Part shown: piece after piece, positions 1 through 9,059 of the stretch
Layout of the letters: each line of letters begins with the position of its first letter
Position numbering within the stretch: position 1 is the stretch's first letter
Notes under the pieces: model-generated
Seen by the model: the letters and a program-made list of their open reading frames with translations, nothing else
Databases searched by the model: none
What the model was told of the DNA's origin: nothing
Source of the DNA: Herminiimonas sp.
Lineage (GTDB): Bacteria > Pseudomonadota > Gammaproteobacteria > Burkholderiales > Burkholderiaceae_D
Direction: 5' to 3'
Assembly: GCA_028292265.1 (NCBI GenBank)
Contig: JAQGMR010000071.1
Coordinates: forward strand, 124,001 to 188,000
Length of the DNA: 64,000 bases
Program-made: the position numbers and the translations under genes

Positions 1-469
1 AGGCGACCGGCGGATTGACCCACTTCATCGGCGAAGAAGAGCCTGCGGGCAAGTCGGTCGCACGATGGGCGAACTTGCTTCCAGCCGGTCTTCCATTGCA
101 GAACGTGCGAAACACCTCCCGCAATTCACTGCGGCTGAAGCGGCAGAAATGGTGCATTAGCGGTTCCCACTGCAAAGGCCATCCGAGGTGCGCTACCAGT
201 TCGCGCGGCAGGGAGAACGGCAGGTCGAATGCGCCCAGCCAGGGGCCGGGCTGCTTCAGCCAGGCGCTGAAGGCGACGAAGTCGTGCAGGCGGGTGAGAG
301 AGTCCAGCACAAAGGTGTTGCCCTCTGCGTGTCCGGACGCGATGGTGATTGCCTTGCGAGCACTTGGAGCAGACGTGAAATCGACACCGTGCAGAAGCGT
401 CGTTGGCAGCCCGATCTGCGGCAGACTACCGGCCGCGCTGGCTGCCGGAACGCGGCTGCCGGCATTCAT
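1..469 (-). CDS. DUF429 domain protein, partial (C-terminus off the left edge)
   Basis: This open frame is read on the minus strand from an ATG at 469 and runs off the window at base 1, so only about 156 N-terminal residues are visible. The protein contains GVDFTSAPSARKAI near residue 28 and FDLPFSLPRELV near residue 78. These are characteristic of DUF429, a family predicted to have an RNase H-like fold (family knowledge, function unproven). The frame stays open across the whole stretch and its residues look like real protein, unlike the overlapping plus-strand frames. It lies 76 bp downstream of minE in the same direction, so it may be read through from the min operon. I found no known functional link to cell division. 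Confidence 0.75.
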   Translation of the reverse strand, partial: MNAGSRVPAASAAGSLPQIGLPTTLLHGVDFTSAPSARKAITIASGHAEGNTFVLDSLTRLHDFVAFSAWLKQPGPWLGAFDLPFSLPRELVAHLGWPLQWEPLMHHFCRFSRSELREVFRTFCNGRPAGSKFAHRATDLPAGSSSPMKWVNPPVA

Positions 470-545
470 TGGCCGACCGGCACCGCCAGAAGGTGGTCTG
501 GCGGCGCAAGGCACGTCGGCAGGGCACGTCGGCAGGCCACTGACA

Positions 546-800
546 TCAGCGTGCGTCCGGAAGCACCACGTTGACGTCAAGGACTTCCAGGTTGCCCTGG
601 CGGTCGAGCGAAAGCTTGATGTCTTCGGCGTTGACCTTTGTGTACTTCGAAATGACCGCGATCAGTTCCTTGTGCAGGGCCGGCAGGAAGTCCGGCCCGG
701 CGGTGCCGTTGCGTTCGCGCGCGATGATGATCTGCAGCCTTTCCTTGGCCGCAACGGCGGATTTTGGTTTGCTGTTGAAAAGGAAGGAAAGCAGGGCCAT
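546..800 (-). CDS. minE: Cell division topological specificity factor MinE
   Basis: The 84-residue product starts [15 protein letters not shown], the membrane-targeting and MinD-interacting N-terminus of MinE. It continues into the topological specificity domain (IIARERNG around residue 30, then [12 protein letters not shown]). MinE stimulates MinD ATPase and drives the pole-to-pole oscillation that keeps MinC off mid-cell. The start at 800 is chosen because GGAGGACGATGAC precedes that ATG; a longer frame from 896 would run through the end of minD. Only one base separates it from minD, which implies translational coupling. The length is normal for the family. Confidence 0.97.
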   Translation of the reverse strand: MALLSFLFNSKPKSAVAAKERLQIIIARERNGTAGPDFLPALHKELIAVISKYTKVNAEDIKLSLDRQGNLEVLDVNVVLPDAR

Positions 801-801
801 G

Positions 802-1617
802 TCATCGTCCTCCGAACATGCGCTTGAACAGGCCCGGCTTCTCGTAGCTCGCAAAGCGCAGGGAAACCTCTTCACCCAGGAAGCGGGAGACCACATCCTT
901 GTAGGCGTCCGCGACGTCGCTGCCTTCCAGGTGGATTGCCGGATTGCCCTGATTGGAGGCGTGCAGCACCGACTCTGACTCTGGGATGATGCCGATCAGG
1001 GGAATGCGCAGGATTTCCTGCACGTCGGTATAGGACAGCATTTCGCCGGCCTCGACCCGCTTGGGCACATAGCGTGTGATCAGGAGGTGTTCTTTCACCG
1101 GCTCGCCGCCGTTCTGGGCGCGGCGCGACTTGGCCTGAATGATGCCGAGGATGCGGTCGGAATCTCGCACCGACGACACTTCCGGATTGGTGACGATGAT
1201 GGCTTCGTCGGCGAAGGTAAGGGCCATGACGGCACCGCGTTCAATGCCGGCCGGCGAGTCGCACACGATGTATTCGAAGCCCATGGCAACCAGGTCGTTC
1301 AGCACGCGTTCAACGCCTGCTTCGGAAAGGGCGTCCTTGTCGCGGGTCTGCGATGCGGGCAGCACGAACAGGTTGTCGCAGTGCTTATCCTTGATCAGGG
1401 CCTGGTTAAGCGTGGCTTCCTGGTTGATGACGTTGATCAGGTCATACACCACCCGTCGCTCGCAACCCATGATGAGGTCGAGGTTGCGCAGGCCGACGTC
1501 AAAGTCCAGCACGGCCGTCTTGTGGCCGCGCAGGGCGAGACCTGAGGCGAAACTGGCACTGGACGTGGTTTTACCTACACCGCCCTTGCCCGACGTTACG
1601 ACAATAATCTTTGCCAC
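802..1617 (-). CDS. minD: Septum site-determining ATPase MinD
   Basis: This 271-residue ParA/MinD-type ATPase begins [18 protein letters not shown]. The deviant Walker A motif KGGVGKTT (residues 11-18) includes the signature lysine used for ATP-dependent dimerisation. The C-terminus ([11 protein letters not shown]) is the amphipathic membrane-targeting helix. MinD binds the inner membrane when ATP-bound, recruits MinC and is released by MinE. The start codon is GTG at 1617 with AAGGAG upstream. It is the middle gene of the minCDE operon. Confidence 0.98.
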   Translation of the reverse strand: MAKIIVVTSGKGGVGKTTSSASFASGLALRGHKTAVLDFDVGLRNLDLIMGCERRVVYDLINVINQEATLNQALIKDKHCDNLFVLPASQTRDKDALSEAGVERVLNDLVAMGFEYIVCDSPAGIERGAVMALTFADEAIIVTNPEVSSVRDSDRILGIIQAKSRRAQNGGEPVKEHLLITRYVPKRVEAGEMLSYTDVQEILRIPLIGIIPESESVLHASNQGNPAIHLEGSDVADAYKDVVSRFLGEEVSLRFASYEKPGLFKRMFGGR

Positions 1618-1650
1618 GGACGAACTCCTTCCAGAGAAATAACGAATGTT

Positions 1651-2499
1651 TTATTTTTTTGCCGAAGCGAGCGCCGAAGGCGACGCGCCTGCAATGGGAT
1701 TGACTTCAATGCGATCGCCCGAAAGACGGATTTCCACCGCTTTCTTCGCCACGTTTTTAGGCAGCGCATCGTCGAAGGTTCGGTACATGCCAGCGATGGA
1801 AACCAGTTCGGCTTCCATTGAAAGCGTAAATATACGGGCCGCCGCGTTGCCGGACGCACCGGCCAGCGCACGGCCTCGCAATGGCGCATACACATGGATG
1901 CTGCCGTCGGCGATGATTTCGGCGCCGTCGTTCACCGCGGCAGTCACGATCAGGTCGCAACCGCGGGCGTAGATGCGCTGGCCGGAACGCACCGGGGTGT
2001 CGATGATCATGGTGGGAAGCGGCGTGGCGGGGCTTGCCGACGCAGGCGCCGACGCCGCTGCCGTGGACGCAACCGTCGACACGGTCGCCGGTTGGGCTTG
2101 CTGGTCAGTCAGTTCCATTTGAACTGGCGAGGATGCGACTTCCGGCGACGCCGGCGAACGCGACGATTCGCCAGGCCCGCGAACATGGTCCACGCTCAAT
2201 CCCAACGCTTGGACTTCTGTCTGGACGTCCACAGGGGCGTTGCGGACCGCAACCGGGTTAAGTCGATACGACCGGAACAGTGCGATGAGTGCCGGCCAGT
2301 CAGAGGGCGACTGGCTGGCCGGCAGGCCACCAAGGTCGATTACGGCAAGGTCGTCTTCAAAGTAGTCGGCGTCTCCACCGGTTACCTCGTGCAGCGCGCG
2401 GTTCAGCGCCTCGAGGTCGGTTTCATGGAGGATCGCGGCGACCGCCACGACCGTGGAAATCTTGATTTCTATTGGCTTGCGGGCTTGGGCCTTGCGCAT
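1651..2499 (-). CDS. minC: Septum site-determining protein MinC
   Basis: This 282-residue FtsZ assembly inhibitor has an N-terminal domain ([15 protein letters not shown] near residue 10), a Pro/Ala/Ser-rich linker around residues 110-165, and a C-terminal right-handed beta-helix domain ([18 protein letters not shown], then [17 protein letters not shown]). The beta-helix part binds MinD and the N-terminal domain antagonises FtsZ polymers. It is the first gene of the minus-strand minCDE operon, 33 bp before minD. A terminator-like hairpin for the same strand lies only 43 bp upstream of the start codon (separate entry), which is unusual. Confidence 0.96.
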   Translation of the reverse strand: MRKAQARKPIEIKISTVVAVAAILHETDLEALNRALHEVTGGDADYFEDDLAVIDLGGLPASQSPSDWPALIALFRSYRLNPVAVRNAPVDVQTEVQALGLSVDHVRGPGESSRSPASPEVASSPVQMELTDQQAQPATVSTVASTAAASAPASASPATPLPTMIIDTPVRSGQRIYARGCDLIVTAAVNDGAEIIADGSIHVYAPLRGRALAGASGNAAARIFTLSMEAELVSIAGMYRTFDDALPKNVAKKAVEIRLSGDRIEVNPIAGASPSALASAKK

Positions 2500-2927
2500 A
2501 GGGGACTGGCTTGGTTTGAATCAGGACGCGCCTGAAATGACAAAAAAAGGGCCGGCGGACCGGCCATGCATCGCTTCTGGCGTGGCCGTCATTATACCTG
2601 CCGGCAACCCGCTGCCTTGCCCAAAGTGTCTTGCATGGCAACGAAATGGTGTGGTGATTTTCCGTAGCGGTGACGGCTCCGTTTTGAAGCGTTGCGCTTC
2701 TAACAAAAGCGCTGATCAGTTCGGTTGTCAATACGATATTCAGGAACTGGCTATAGCAGGCGTTGATGGCACGGAAAATGGCGGGGTTGAACAATATTTT
2801 GGAACCGCACGAGGCACTGCGTTCCTTATCTCGCTTGAGGTCCACTGCAATTTCTTCGGACTGACTTTTTGAACGACGCGCCTCACGGCTCACGCCTTTA
2901 TCGATCATTGACCTGTGCGTCCAGGCG
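2500..2927. other. Intergenic region between minC and the orphan gene
   Basis: This 428-bp divergent intergenic region is visibly richer in A and T than its surroundings. It should hold the minCDE promoter (minus strand) and the promoter of the orphan gene at 2928 (plus strand). It contains a minus-strand terminator-like hairpin at 2542-2565 and a short inverted repeat GAAGCG-TTG-CGCTTC at 2686-2700. No convincing protein gene was seen on either strand; the frames crossing it read as non-coding. Confidence 0.6.
2542..2565 (-). terminator. Rho-independent terminator-like hairpin upstream of minC
   Basis: Read on the minus strand, a 6-bp all-G/C stem (GGCCGG/CCGGCC) with a 4-nt loop is followed directly by seven T residues. 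On the plus strand the order is reversed (A-run before the hairpin), so it can only work leftward. It stands 43 bp before the minC start codon, so it would end a transcript arising in 2566-2927 or attenuate minCDE. Confidence 0.6.
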
Positions 2928-5123
2928 ATGGCTCACCATGACGGGTCGCACATGAGTCACTTCACTCCAGTAACAGGCAAGCCAAGTTCCCCGGCCACCG
3001 GATCGCACGACACATCTACCAGCACTACCAGGCCAAAAAAAAGTAAAGCCACTTTGACCACTCAATCAACGCGTGGGCGCCGCGATGATTCAAGTCTCGG
3101 GGGTGAAGGAACCGGGCACGTCACTGCGCTATGGATTGTCTGCAAAAAGAAAATCACAGCCGACGAAAACATGATCGGTGTCGAAAAAATGCTGGGGAGC
3201 TTGCCGAACCTGATCGGCAAGACGGCGGACGAGCTGAAGCAAATCTTGATGACCGCCGTCCTGCAAAAAAGCCCGGGAGACATCGAGCGATACAGCAACG
3301 TTCTCGGACAGCTTGCACGGGCGAGGCTCGCCGTCCTGGAAAACAGGACCGACGACACTGTCGATGTCGAAGCCGTTGTCCCGAGGTTTATTTATGCCGT
3401 GATTAATACCGTGGTCCTGCTCTATCCGTCCGGCGCAGCAATGGGCGGCGTGCCCAGACGGACTCAGGTCGACACGGATCTGGCCTATCTCGCGGGCGTC
3501 CTGGAGCACACGCACGGTCTTGCCGGTCTTGTCGAAAGCGCGGAGCTGGGGCAACTGACGCAGTCGGAAAAGAAGCAACAGAAACATAGTGGCAGCACCA
3601 GACGCGGATCGGCACCGATGATATACGTCCGGGAGGACGACATCGGTAAAAAATCTTCGTCGACAAGCGCCCGTTCACCCGAAGGCAAGGCAATCGAAAA
3701 AAAACGGAACGAGAAAAAATCCGGCGGCCATGACGGATTTCAAAACGAAACCGGTGATTCAGACGACAAGCCACGCAGCGACGGGAAATCGAAAAAGAAC
3801 AAGGTGAAGCGAGTTCAATCCGGAGATTGGGAAATGGGCCCCCCTTCGCCCAATTACATCGTGCCGGCCCCACCGCCGGCATCGCCTTCAACCAGGCCGC
3901 CAGGGGTCACGATGCTGCCCCTGACTTCTTCACCCCTGACTGCACCGCCACCCTATTCACCGCGAGAAAACGTCGACGACGCATCGTTGCCGTCTCATGC
4001 GACTACCGCTTCGGGCACGAGCGCGACATCCAGCACGAAGCCGTCGACAGTGACTGATCAGAGTCACCTCGCACCGGTCACGAGCTCCCTTCCCGCATTG
4101 CCACGGCCGACTACCCTGGGATCGGCCCGTCATTCCATGAAGATGGAGAATCTGGACCAGTTCATGGAGAAAAACATTAAGATTTTTGTACGGGATATGG
4201 GGGAAAGTGGCAGTTCGTTGATGCTACGGGTAGTGAAAAAGCTTCCGGCGGATTACGAACTCACGGGTTCGAACTCCGACGCCTTGCGCGACTACGCGCG
4301 CGATGCGATCCAGAGGGCTGATCTAAACGAGGAGGAAATGAAAGAACTGGCAGGCTTGAATCCAAGAGTCTCCAAAAAAAATGTCAAGGTAAATCAGCTC
4401 GGCCTGATGCACTTGCTTATCGTGGATGTCGCAAAGGGAATGCGTGTACCTGAAAGGGAATTGGCATCCGTGACGCTTTCTCCATCGCAGGCGCAAGTCA
4501 AGTCGTTGGTAACCTCGTTGCTTGCAAACCTGAACGAAATGGGCCTTGAGGCCTTGCTGAATGCCGACTTGAATCAGAGCGACGAAGACGTGCTCCTGGT
4601 GTCTGCAAGATCGCCCAGCCCGGACGGCCCGCTGCCAGGCAGCAGTTTGGCGAGCTTGGGCACCGGTGCAACGCCGCGGTCACCGTCAAGCGCCGCGACG
4701 CCACGCGTTCCCGTCTCAAAACTCAGAACCAAGGGAACGTCCGTGCCGCCGTCGCCGCGCAGCTTTTCAAGAGAATCTTCCGGCGATGGCAATACGAGTT
4801 CGCACGTAAGCTCGCCGCGGAACCTCGAACGCTCGAATCCCTCGGATCCGGGGAGAACCTCCACGCCGGTTTCGCGCGAGTCCTCCGGTTCGGATCTGGA
4901 TGATAGCGTCGGTGAAACGAGCGGTGAAAAGAGCGCTCCGCCACAGACGCAACGTCTGCGCAGCGCGAGTCAACTTAACTTGATGCAGCAATCGGCGCCA
5001 CGAAAGCTCACTGTCCACAAACGGACGAACACCGCAGGGCCTACAACGACGCCATCCAACTCGCCGGAAAAGGGAAGTCCCAACAAGCCGCCGGAAAGCG
5101 GTCAGTCAGAGAAACAGCAATAG
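2928..5123 (+). CDS. Orphan Ser/Pro-rich protein with eukaryote-like motifs, candidate secreted effector
   Basis: I do not recognise this 731-residue protein. Residues 1-60 are polar and disordered. Residues 80-215 look helical and globular (IGKTADELKQILMTAV, then FIYAVINTVVLLYPSG). Residues 216-400 are a basic, then proline-rich linker holding PAPPPASP and a PPPY motif at 340-343. Residues 404-558 form a second helical block (LMHLLIVDVAKGMRVPERE). Residues 559-731 are a disordered Ser-Pro/Thr-Pro tail with two SRESSG repeats and an RLRSASQLN segment near 676. There is a single cysteine, no signal peptide and no membrane span. PPxY and SP/TP motifs are known ligands or kinase sites in eukaryotic cells; a secreted effector role is inference. 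Base composition and A-runs differ from the neighbours, suggesting transfer. The start is uncertain: 2928 has a weak ribosome site, and 2952 is an alternative. Confidence 0.7.
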   Translation: MAHHDGSHMSHFTPVTGKPSSPATGSHDTSTSTTRPKKSKATLTTQSTRGRRDDSSLGGEGTGHVTALWIVCKKKITADENMIGVEKMLGSLPNLIGKTADELKQILMTAVLQKSPGDIERYSNVLGQLARARLAVLENRTDDTVDVEAVVPRFIYAVINTVVLLYPSGAAMGGVPRRTQVDTDLAYLAGVLEHTHGLAGLVESAELGQLTQSEKKQQKHSGSTRRGSAPMIYVREDDIGKKSSSTSARSPEGKAIEKKRNEKKSGGHDGFQNETGDSDDKPRSDGKSKKNKVKRVQSGDWEMGPPSPNYIVPAPPPASPSTRPPGVTMLPLTSSPLTAPPPYSPRENVDDASLPSHATTASGTSATSSTKPSTVTDQSHLAPVTSSLPALPRPTTLGSARHSMKMENLDQFMEKNIKIFVRDMGESGSSLMLRVVKKLPADYELTGSNSDALRDYARDAIQRADLNEEEMKELAGLNPRVSKKNVKVNQLGLMHLLIVDVAKGMRVPERELASVTLSPSQAQVKSLVTSLLANLNEMGLEALLNADLNQSDEDVLLVSARSPSPDGPLPGSSLASLGTGATPRSPSSAATPRVPVSKLRTKGTSVPPSPRSFSRESSGDGNTSSHVSSPRNLERSNPSDPGRTSTPVSRESSGSDLDDSVGETSGEKSAPPQTQRLRSASQLNLMQQSAPRKLTVHKRTNTAGPTTTPSNSPEKGSPNKPPESGQSEKQQ

Positions 5124-5298
5124 AAACGATGAATGCCGTCGGGCCTGCGGAAACCCGAAACCTGAGGGCTTCGTCCGCAGAGCGGCATGCATCTGCGTTC
5201 GGCAATTGATACAGCGCAGTGATCGCAAGGCAGTTCGGCGATCCTGCGCGGCGCCCGCGAGATCTTTGCACGATCAGTCTGCGAAACGAATTTACTAG

Positions 5299-6432
5299 CT
5301 ACTCGAGAGTTGTCGCATAGCTTTCCAGATGCTGGTCCGTGCTGCCGAACTGCAGTTCAATCGCCATCAAGCGCTTGAAGTAATGGCTGACGTCCAGCTC
5401 GTCGGTCACCCCCATCCCCCCATGCAATTGCACCGCCTGCTGGCCCACAAAGCGGCAGGCCTGCCCCACGATCACCTTGGCAGCCGACAGCGAAGCACTG
5501 CGCAAGGCCGGGTCGGATTCCGAAAGGCGCACCGCGGCGAGGTAACTCATGGATCGCGCCTGCTCAATGTAGAGCACCATCTCCGCCATGCGATGTTGCA
5601 GGGCCTGGAAGCGTGCTATCGGTGTGCCGAACTGCTTACGTGTGCGCGTGTATTCAACCGTGGCGGCAAGCAGCCTGTCCAGCGCCCCGACCGCTTCGGC
5701 GCATACCGCGGCGAGGCCTGTATCGAGAACCGTTTCAAGCTGTGCGGAAACGTCGTTGGCCTTCTCGCCAAGCAGCGCGTCGGCGGAAAGGGACACGTTG
5801 TCAAACACAAGTTCAGCCGCGCTCGCCCCATCAAACGTATGGAAGCTGGTCTGGTGCAAACCCGTAGCATTGCGCGGCACGGCGAAGATGCCAAGCGGGC
5901 CTTGCGCGTCGCCGACACGTGCCGAGACGAACAACACATCGGCAATTGGCGCATGCGCGATCACGCTCTTGCGCCCATTGATTTTGTAGCCGCCACCAGT
6001 AGCGGTGGCGACCGTTTCAATGGCCGTGCGATCGAATCGGGTGGAAGCTTCGTCATGCGCGAGCACCGCAATCAGTTCCCCCATCGCGAGCGCCGGCAGC
6101 ATCGCTTCCCGCTGGCTTGCGCTGCCTAGCAGTGCCAGTGTGCGGGTCGCCAGCACCGCGCTCGACAGGAACGGTTCGATCACCAGGCCTTCTCCCATCG
6201 CCGACATGACCAGCATGGTGTCAATTGCGCCGCCGCCCAGTCCGCCGTCTGCTTCCGGCACGTTCAGGCTCAGCAATCCGAGATCGGCCAATCCCTGCCA
6301 TACCTCGCGGCTGTGGGCGTGCGGCGTGTCCTTGCGTATCCGGTTGCGCGTCTCGAAGGTATAGTCCTTGGCGATGAAACGGCGCGTGGTTTCCAGCAGC
6401 ATCTGCTGTTCCTGGCTGAAGGTGAAGTCCAT
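5299..6432 (-). CDS. pimD: Acyl-CoA dehydrogenase, pimeloyl-CoA dehydrogenase small-subunit type
   Basis: This 377-residue acyl-CoA dehydrogenase starts MDFTFSQEQQMLLETTRRF and ends with the fold's C-terminal helical domain (TRKQFGTPIARFQALQHRMAEM, then VQLHGGMGVTDELDVSHYFKR). It resembles the small subunit of pimeloyl-CoA dehydrogenase, which introduces the 2,3 double bond in medium-chain dicarboxylyl-CoA using FAD. The C-terminal loop lacks the usual YEGT glutamate, as expected for one half of a heteromeric enzyme. It lies 12 bp behind the large subunit in the same operon. The substrate is inferred from this pairing; another CoA ester cannot be excluded. Confidence 0.82.
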   Translation of the reverse strand: MDFTFSQEQQMLLETTRRFIAKDYTFETRNRIRKDTPHAHSREVWQGLADLGLLSLNVPEADGGLGGGAIDTMLVMSAMGEGLVIEPFLSSAVLATRTLALLGSASQREAMLPALAMGELIAVLAHDEASTRFDRTAIETVATATGGGYKINGRKSVIAHAPIADVLFVSARVGDAQGPLGIFAVPRNATGLHQTSFHTFDGASAAELVFDNVSLSADALLGEKANDVSAQLETVLDTGLAAVCAEAVGALDRLLAATVEYTRTRKQFGTPIARFQALQHRMAEMVLYIEQARSMSYLAAVRLSESDPALRSASLSAAKVIVGQACRFVGQQAVQLHGGMGVTDELDVSHYFKRLMAIELQFGSTDQHLESYATTLE

Positions 6433-6444
6433 GTCCGTTTCTCC

Positions 6445-7641
6445 TTAAAGACCGAGAATCATCTGCGCGATGATGTTCTTCTGGATTTCGTTCGAGCCGC
6501 CATAAATGGAAAGCTTTCGCATGTTGAGGTAGCCGGCCGACAGCGCTGTGGCGTAATCCGGGCCAACCATTTCGCCGTCGAAGCCGGGCGTCATGGCGTC
6601 GCGCCGCAAGGGCAGGGCATAGGTTCCAACCGCCTGCACTAGCAGCTCCGTGATGGCCTGCTGGATTTCAGTGCCCTTGATCTTCAGGATGGACGCCTCC
6701 GGTCCAGGCGCGCGCTTCTCGGCCTCGGCAGACAGCACGCGCAGGTTAGTGATTTCAAGCGCCAGCAAATCAATTTCCACTTGCGCGATTCGCGCGGCGA
6801 ACAGCGGGTCCTTGATCAGCGGTTTGCCGCGTTTGGTCTCTTCGCTCGCGATGCGTTTCAGGCGCGCCAGTTCGCGCTTGGCGATGCCGATTCCGGCGAT
6901 GTTGGTGCGCTCATGGCCGAGCAAAAACTTCGCATAGGTCCAGCCGCGGTTTTCTTCGCCGATCAGGTTTTCGACCGGCACGCGTACGTTTTCAAACCAG
7001 ACTTCATTGACTTCCTGCCCGCCGTCCATGGTGACGATGGGGCGCACCGTAATGCCAGGCGTCTTCATGTCGATCAGGATGAAGGAGATGCCGGCTTGCG
7101 GCTTGACCTCGATGTCGGTGCGCACCAGGCAAAAAATCCAGTCGGCATATTGCCCGAGCGTGGTCCATGTTTTCTGTCCGTTGACGACGTAGTGATCGCC
7201 TTCGCGTACCGCGCGGGTCTTGAGGGAGGCGAGGTCCGAGCCGGCGCCGGGTTCCGAATAACCTTGGCACCACCAGTCGTCGGCCGACAGGATGCGCGGC
7301 AGGAAGCGCTGCTGCTGTGCTGGCGAGCCGAATGCCATGATGACTGGCGCCACCATCTTGAGGCCGAAGGGAATGGCGCGCGGCGCACCGGCCGCCGCCG
7401 ATTCTTCTTCGAAGATGTATTGCTGCACCGGATTCCAGCCGGTGCCGCCAAATTCCGCCGGCCAGGACGGGCCGCCCCATCCCTTCGCATGCAGTGTCTT
7501 TTGCCAGCGAACATAATCCTCGCTTTCGAGAATTAATCCGTTGAGCACCTTGTGCTGTATGTCGGCTGGCAGTGCGCTCGAAAAAAAAGCACGCACCTCG
7601 GTGCGGAAGGCCGATTCCTCGGCGGTGAAATTGAGGTCCAT
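6445..7641 (-). CDS. pimC: Acyl-CoA dehydrogenase, pimeloyl-CoA dehydrogenase large-subunit type
   Basis: This 398-residue partner subunit begins MDLNFTAEESAFRTEVRAFF. It carries the FAD/substrate segments QGYSEPGAGSDLASL and VVNGQKTWTTLGQYADW and ends GGSNEIQKNIIAQMILGL. The usual catalytic YEG at the C-terminal loop is replaced by YGG, as in the PimC family. The start at 7641 is preferred over the longer frame because the N-terminus matches the family there. Together with the adjacent small subunit it should form a heteromeric dehydrogenase acting on pimeloyl-CoA or similar dicarboxylyl-CoA. It lies about 120 bp downstream of gcdH, the next step of such a route. Confidence 0.85.
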   Translation of the reverse strand: MDLNFTAEESAFRTEVRAFFSSALPADIQHKVLNGLILESEDYVRWQKTLHAKGWGGPSWPAEFGGTGWNPVQQYIFEEESAAAGAPRAIPFGLKMVAPVIMAFGSPAQQQRFLPRILSADDWWCQGYSEPGAGSDLASLKTRAVREGDHYVVNGQKTWTTLGQYADWIFCLVRTDIEVKPQAGISFILIDMKTPGITVRPIVTMDGGQEVNEVWFENVRVPVENLIGEENRGWTYAKFLLGHERTNIAGIGIAKRELARLKRIASEETKRGKPLIKDPLFAARIAQVEIDLLALEITNLRVLSAEAEKRAPGPEASILKIKGTEIQQAITELLVQAVGTYALPLRRDAMTPGFDGEMVGPDYATALSAGYLNMRKLSIYGGSNEIQKNIIAQMILGL

Positions 7642-7765
7642 GCGCGTCCCCTGGTTCCGGTTCGGATTAGCGGTTCTTTGTCGGCGAGTTGGATGGCTCG
7701 TGGCGGCCTGTTGCAGCCCGCAAGGAGCCATCGCGGCAGCGAGTCAGTGGTCTGCCGGCAGGCTC

Positions 7766-8944
7766 CTAAAAGGCCGAGATGCCAGTCTGCTCGCGGCCAA
7801 GGATCAGCGCATGGATGTCATGCGTGCCTTCGTAGGTGTTGACCACTTCCAGGTTAACCATGTGCCGGATCACACCGAATTCATCCGAGATGCCGTTCCC
7901 GCCGAGCATGTCGCGCGCCATGCGTGCAATGTCCAGTGACTTGCCACACGAGTTGCGCTTCATGATGGACGTGATGGCGGGGTTCGCAATGCCCTCGTCC
8001 TTCATGCGGCCAAGGCGCAGGCAGCCTTGCAGGCCCATCGTGATCTCGGTTTGCATGTCGGCCAATTTTTTCTGAATTAGCTGGTTGGCGGCGAGTGGCT
8101 TGCCGAACTGCTTGCGGTCCATGACATATTGGCGCGCCGTATGCCAGCAGGCTTCGGCCGCGCCGAGCGCACCCCATGCAATCCCATAGCGCGCCGAGTT
8201 CAGGCAGGTGAAAGGACCCTTCAGCCCGCGCACTTCGGGGAAGGCGTTTTCTTCGGGGCAGAACACGCTGTCCATGACGATTTCACCGGTGATGGAAGCG
8301 CGCAAGCCGAACTTGCCGTGGATCTTGGGCGCCGATAATCCCTTCATGCCTTTTTCAAGCAGGAAGCCGCGAATCGCACCCTCATCGTCCTTGGCCCAGA
8401 TTAGGAACACGTCCGCGATCGGTGAATTGGAAATCCACATTTTCGCGCCGGTGAGTTCGTAGCCGCCGGCCACCTTGCGGGCGCGTGTCACCATGGAACC
8501 CGGGTCGGAGCCATGGTCCGGCTCGGTCAGACCAAAGCAGCCGATCCATGCGCCGCTAGCAAGCTTCGGCAGGAATTTTTGGCGCTGCCCTTCGGTGCCG
8601 AATTCAAAGATGGGCACCATGACCAACGAGGATTGCACGCTCATCATCGAGCGGTATCCTGAGTCCACGCGCTCCACTTCGCGCGCGATCAAGCCGTAGC
8701 ACACGTAGTTCAGTCCGGGGCCGCCGTACTGTTCCGGGATAGTCGGCCCGAGCAAACCGAGCTCGCCCATTTCCCGGAAAATGGACGGGTCGGTTTTTTC
8801 ATCACGAAACGCTTCCAGCACGCGCGGTTCCAGCTTGTCGCGGCAATAGGCTTGTGTTGCATCGCGCACCATGCGCTCGTCGGAGCTGAGTTGCTGGTCC
8901 AGCAGCAGCGGGTCGTCCCAGTGAAATTGTGCTTTTGATGCCAT
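7766..8944 (-). CDS. gcdH: Glutaryl-CoA dehydrogenase
   Basis: This 392-residue enzyme oxidises and decarboxylates glutaryl-CoA to crotonyl-CoA with FAD. It begins [22 protein letters not shown] after a short leader and contains [17 protein letters not shown]. It ends with [16 protein letters not shown], which holds the catalytic glutamate and is distinctive for glutaryl-CoA dehydrogenase. The length is normal. Its position between the pimeloyl-CoA dehydrogenase subunits and a 3-hydroxyacyl-CoA dehydrogenase supports catabolism of odd-chain dicarboxylic acids or aromatic acids through glutaryl-CoA. Confidence 0.95.
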   Translation of the reverse strand: MASKAQFHWDDPLLLDQQLSSDERMVRDATQAYCRDKLEPRVLEAFRDEKTDPSIFREMGELGLLGPTIPEQYGGPGLNYVCYGLIAREVERVDSGYRSMMSVQSSLVMVPIFEFGTEGQRQKFLPKLASGAWIGCFGLTEPDHGSDPGSMVTRARKVAGGYELTGAKMWISNSPIADVFLIWAKDDEGAIRGFLLEKGMKGLSAPKIHGKFGLRASITGEIVMDSVFCPEENAFPEVRGLKGPFTCLNSARYGIAWGALGAAEACWHTARQYVMDRKQFGKPLAANQLIQKKLADMQTEITMGLQGCLRLGRMKDEGIANPAITSIMKRNSCGKSLDIARMARDMLGGNGISDEFGVIRHMVNLEVVNTYEGTHDIHALILGREQTGISAF

Positions 8945-9059
8945 GTTGTTCTCCGGATGATGTTCTTGAAAATTGATAGCCTGGATGGACGGGCTCTGCG
9001 TATTTGTCCGGTTGCGCGCCTGTTAGTGCCGACCTGAGCGAGAGCCGTGAAGCGCGATA

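Noticed and set aside
15..827. A 270-codon plus-strand frame across the start of the window
   Set aside because: It lies opposite the DUF429 gene, minE and the end of minD, and its residues do not resemble a protein family.
2423..2908. A 161-codon minus-strand frame overlapping the minC start
   Set aside because: It overlaps minC in another frame and runs through the terminator hairpin; composition looks non-coding.
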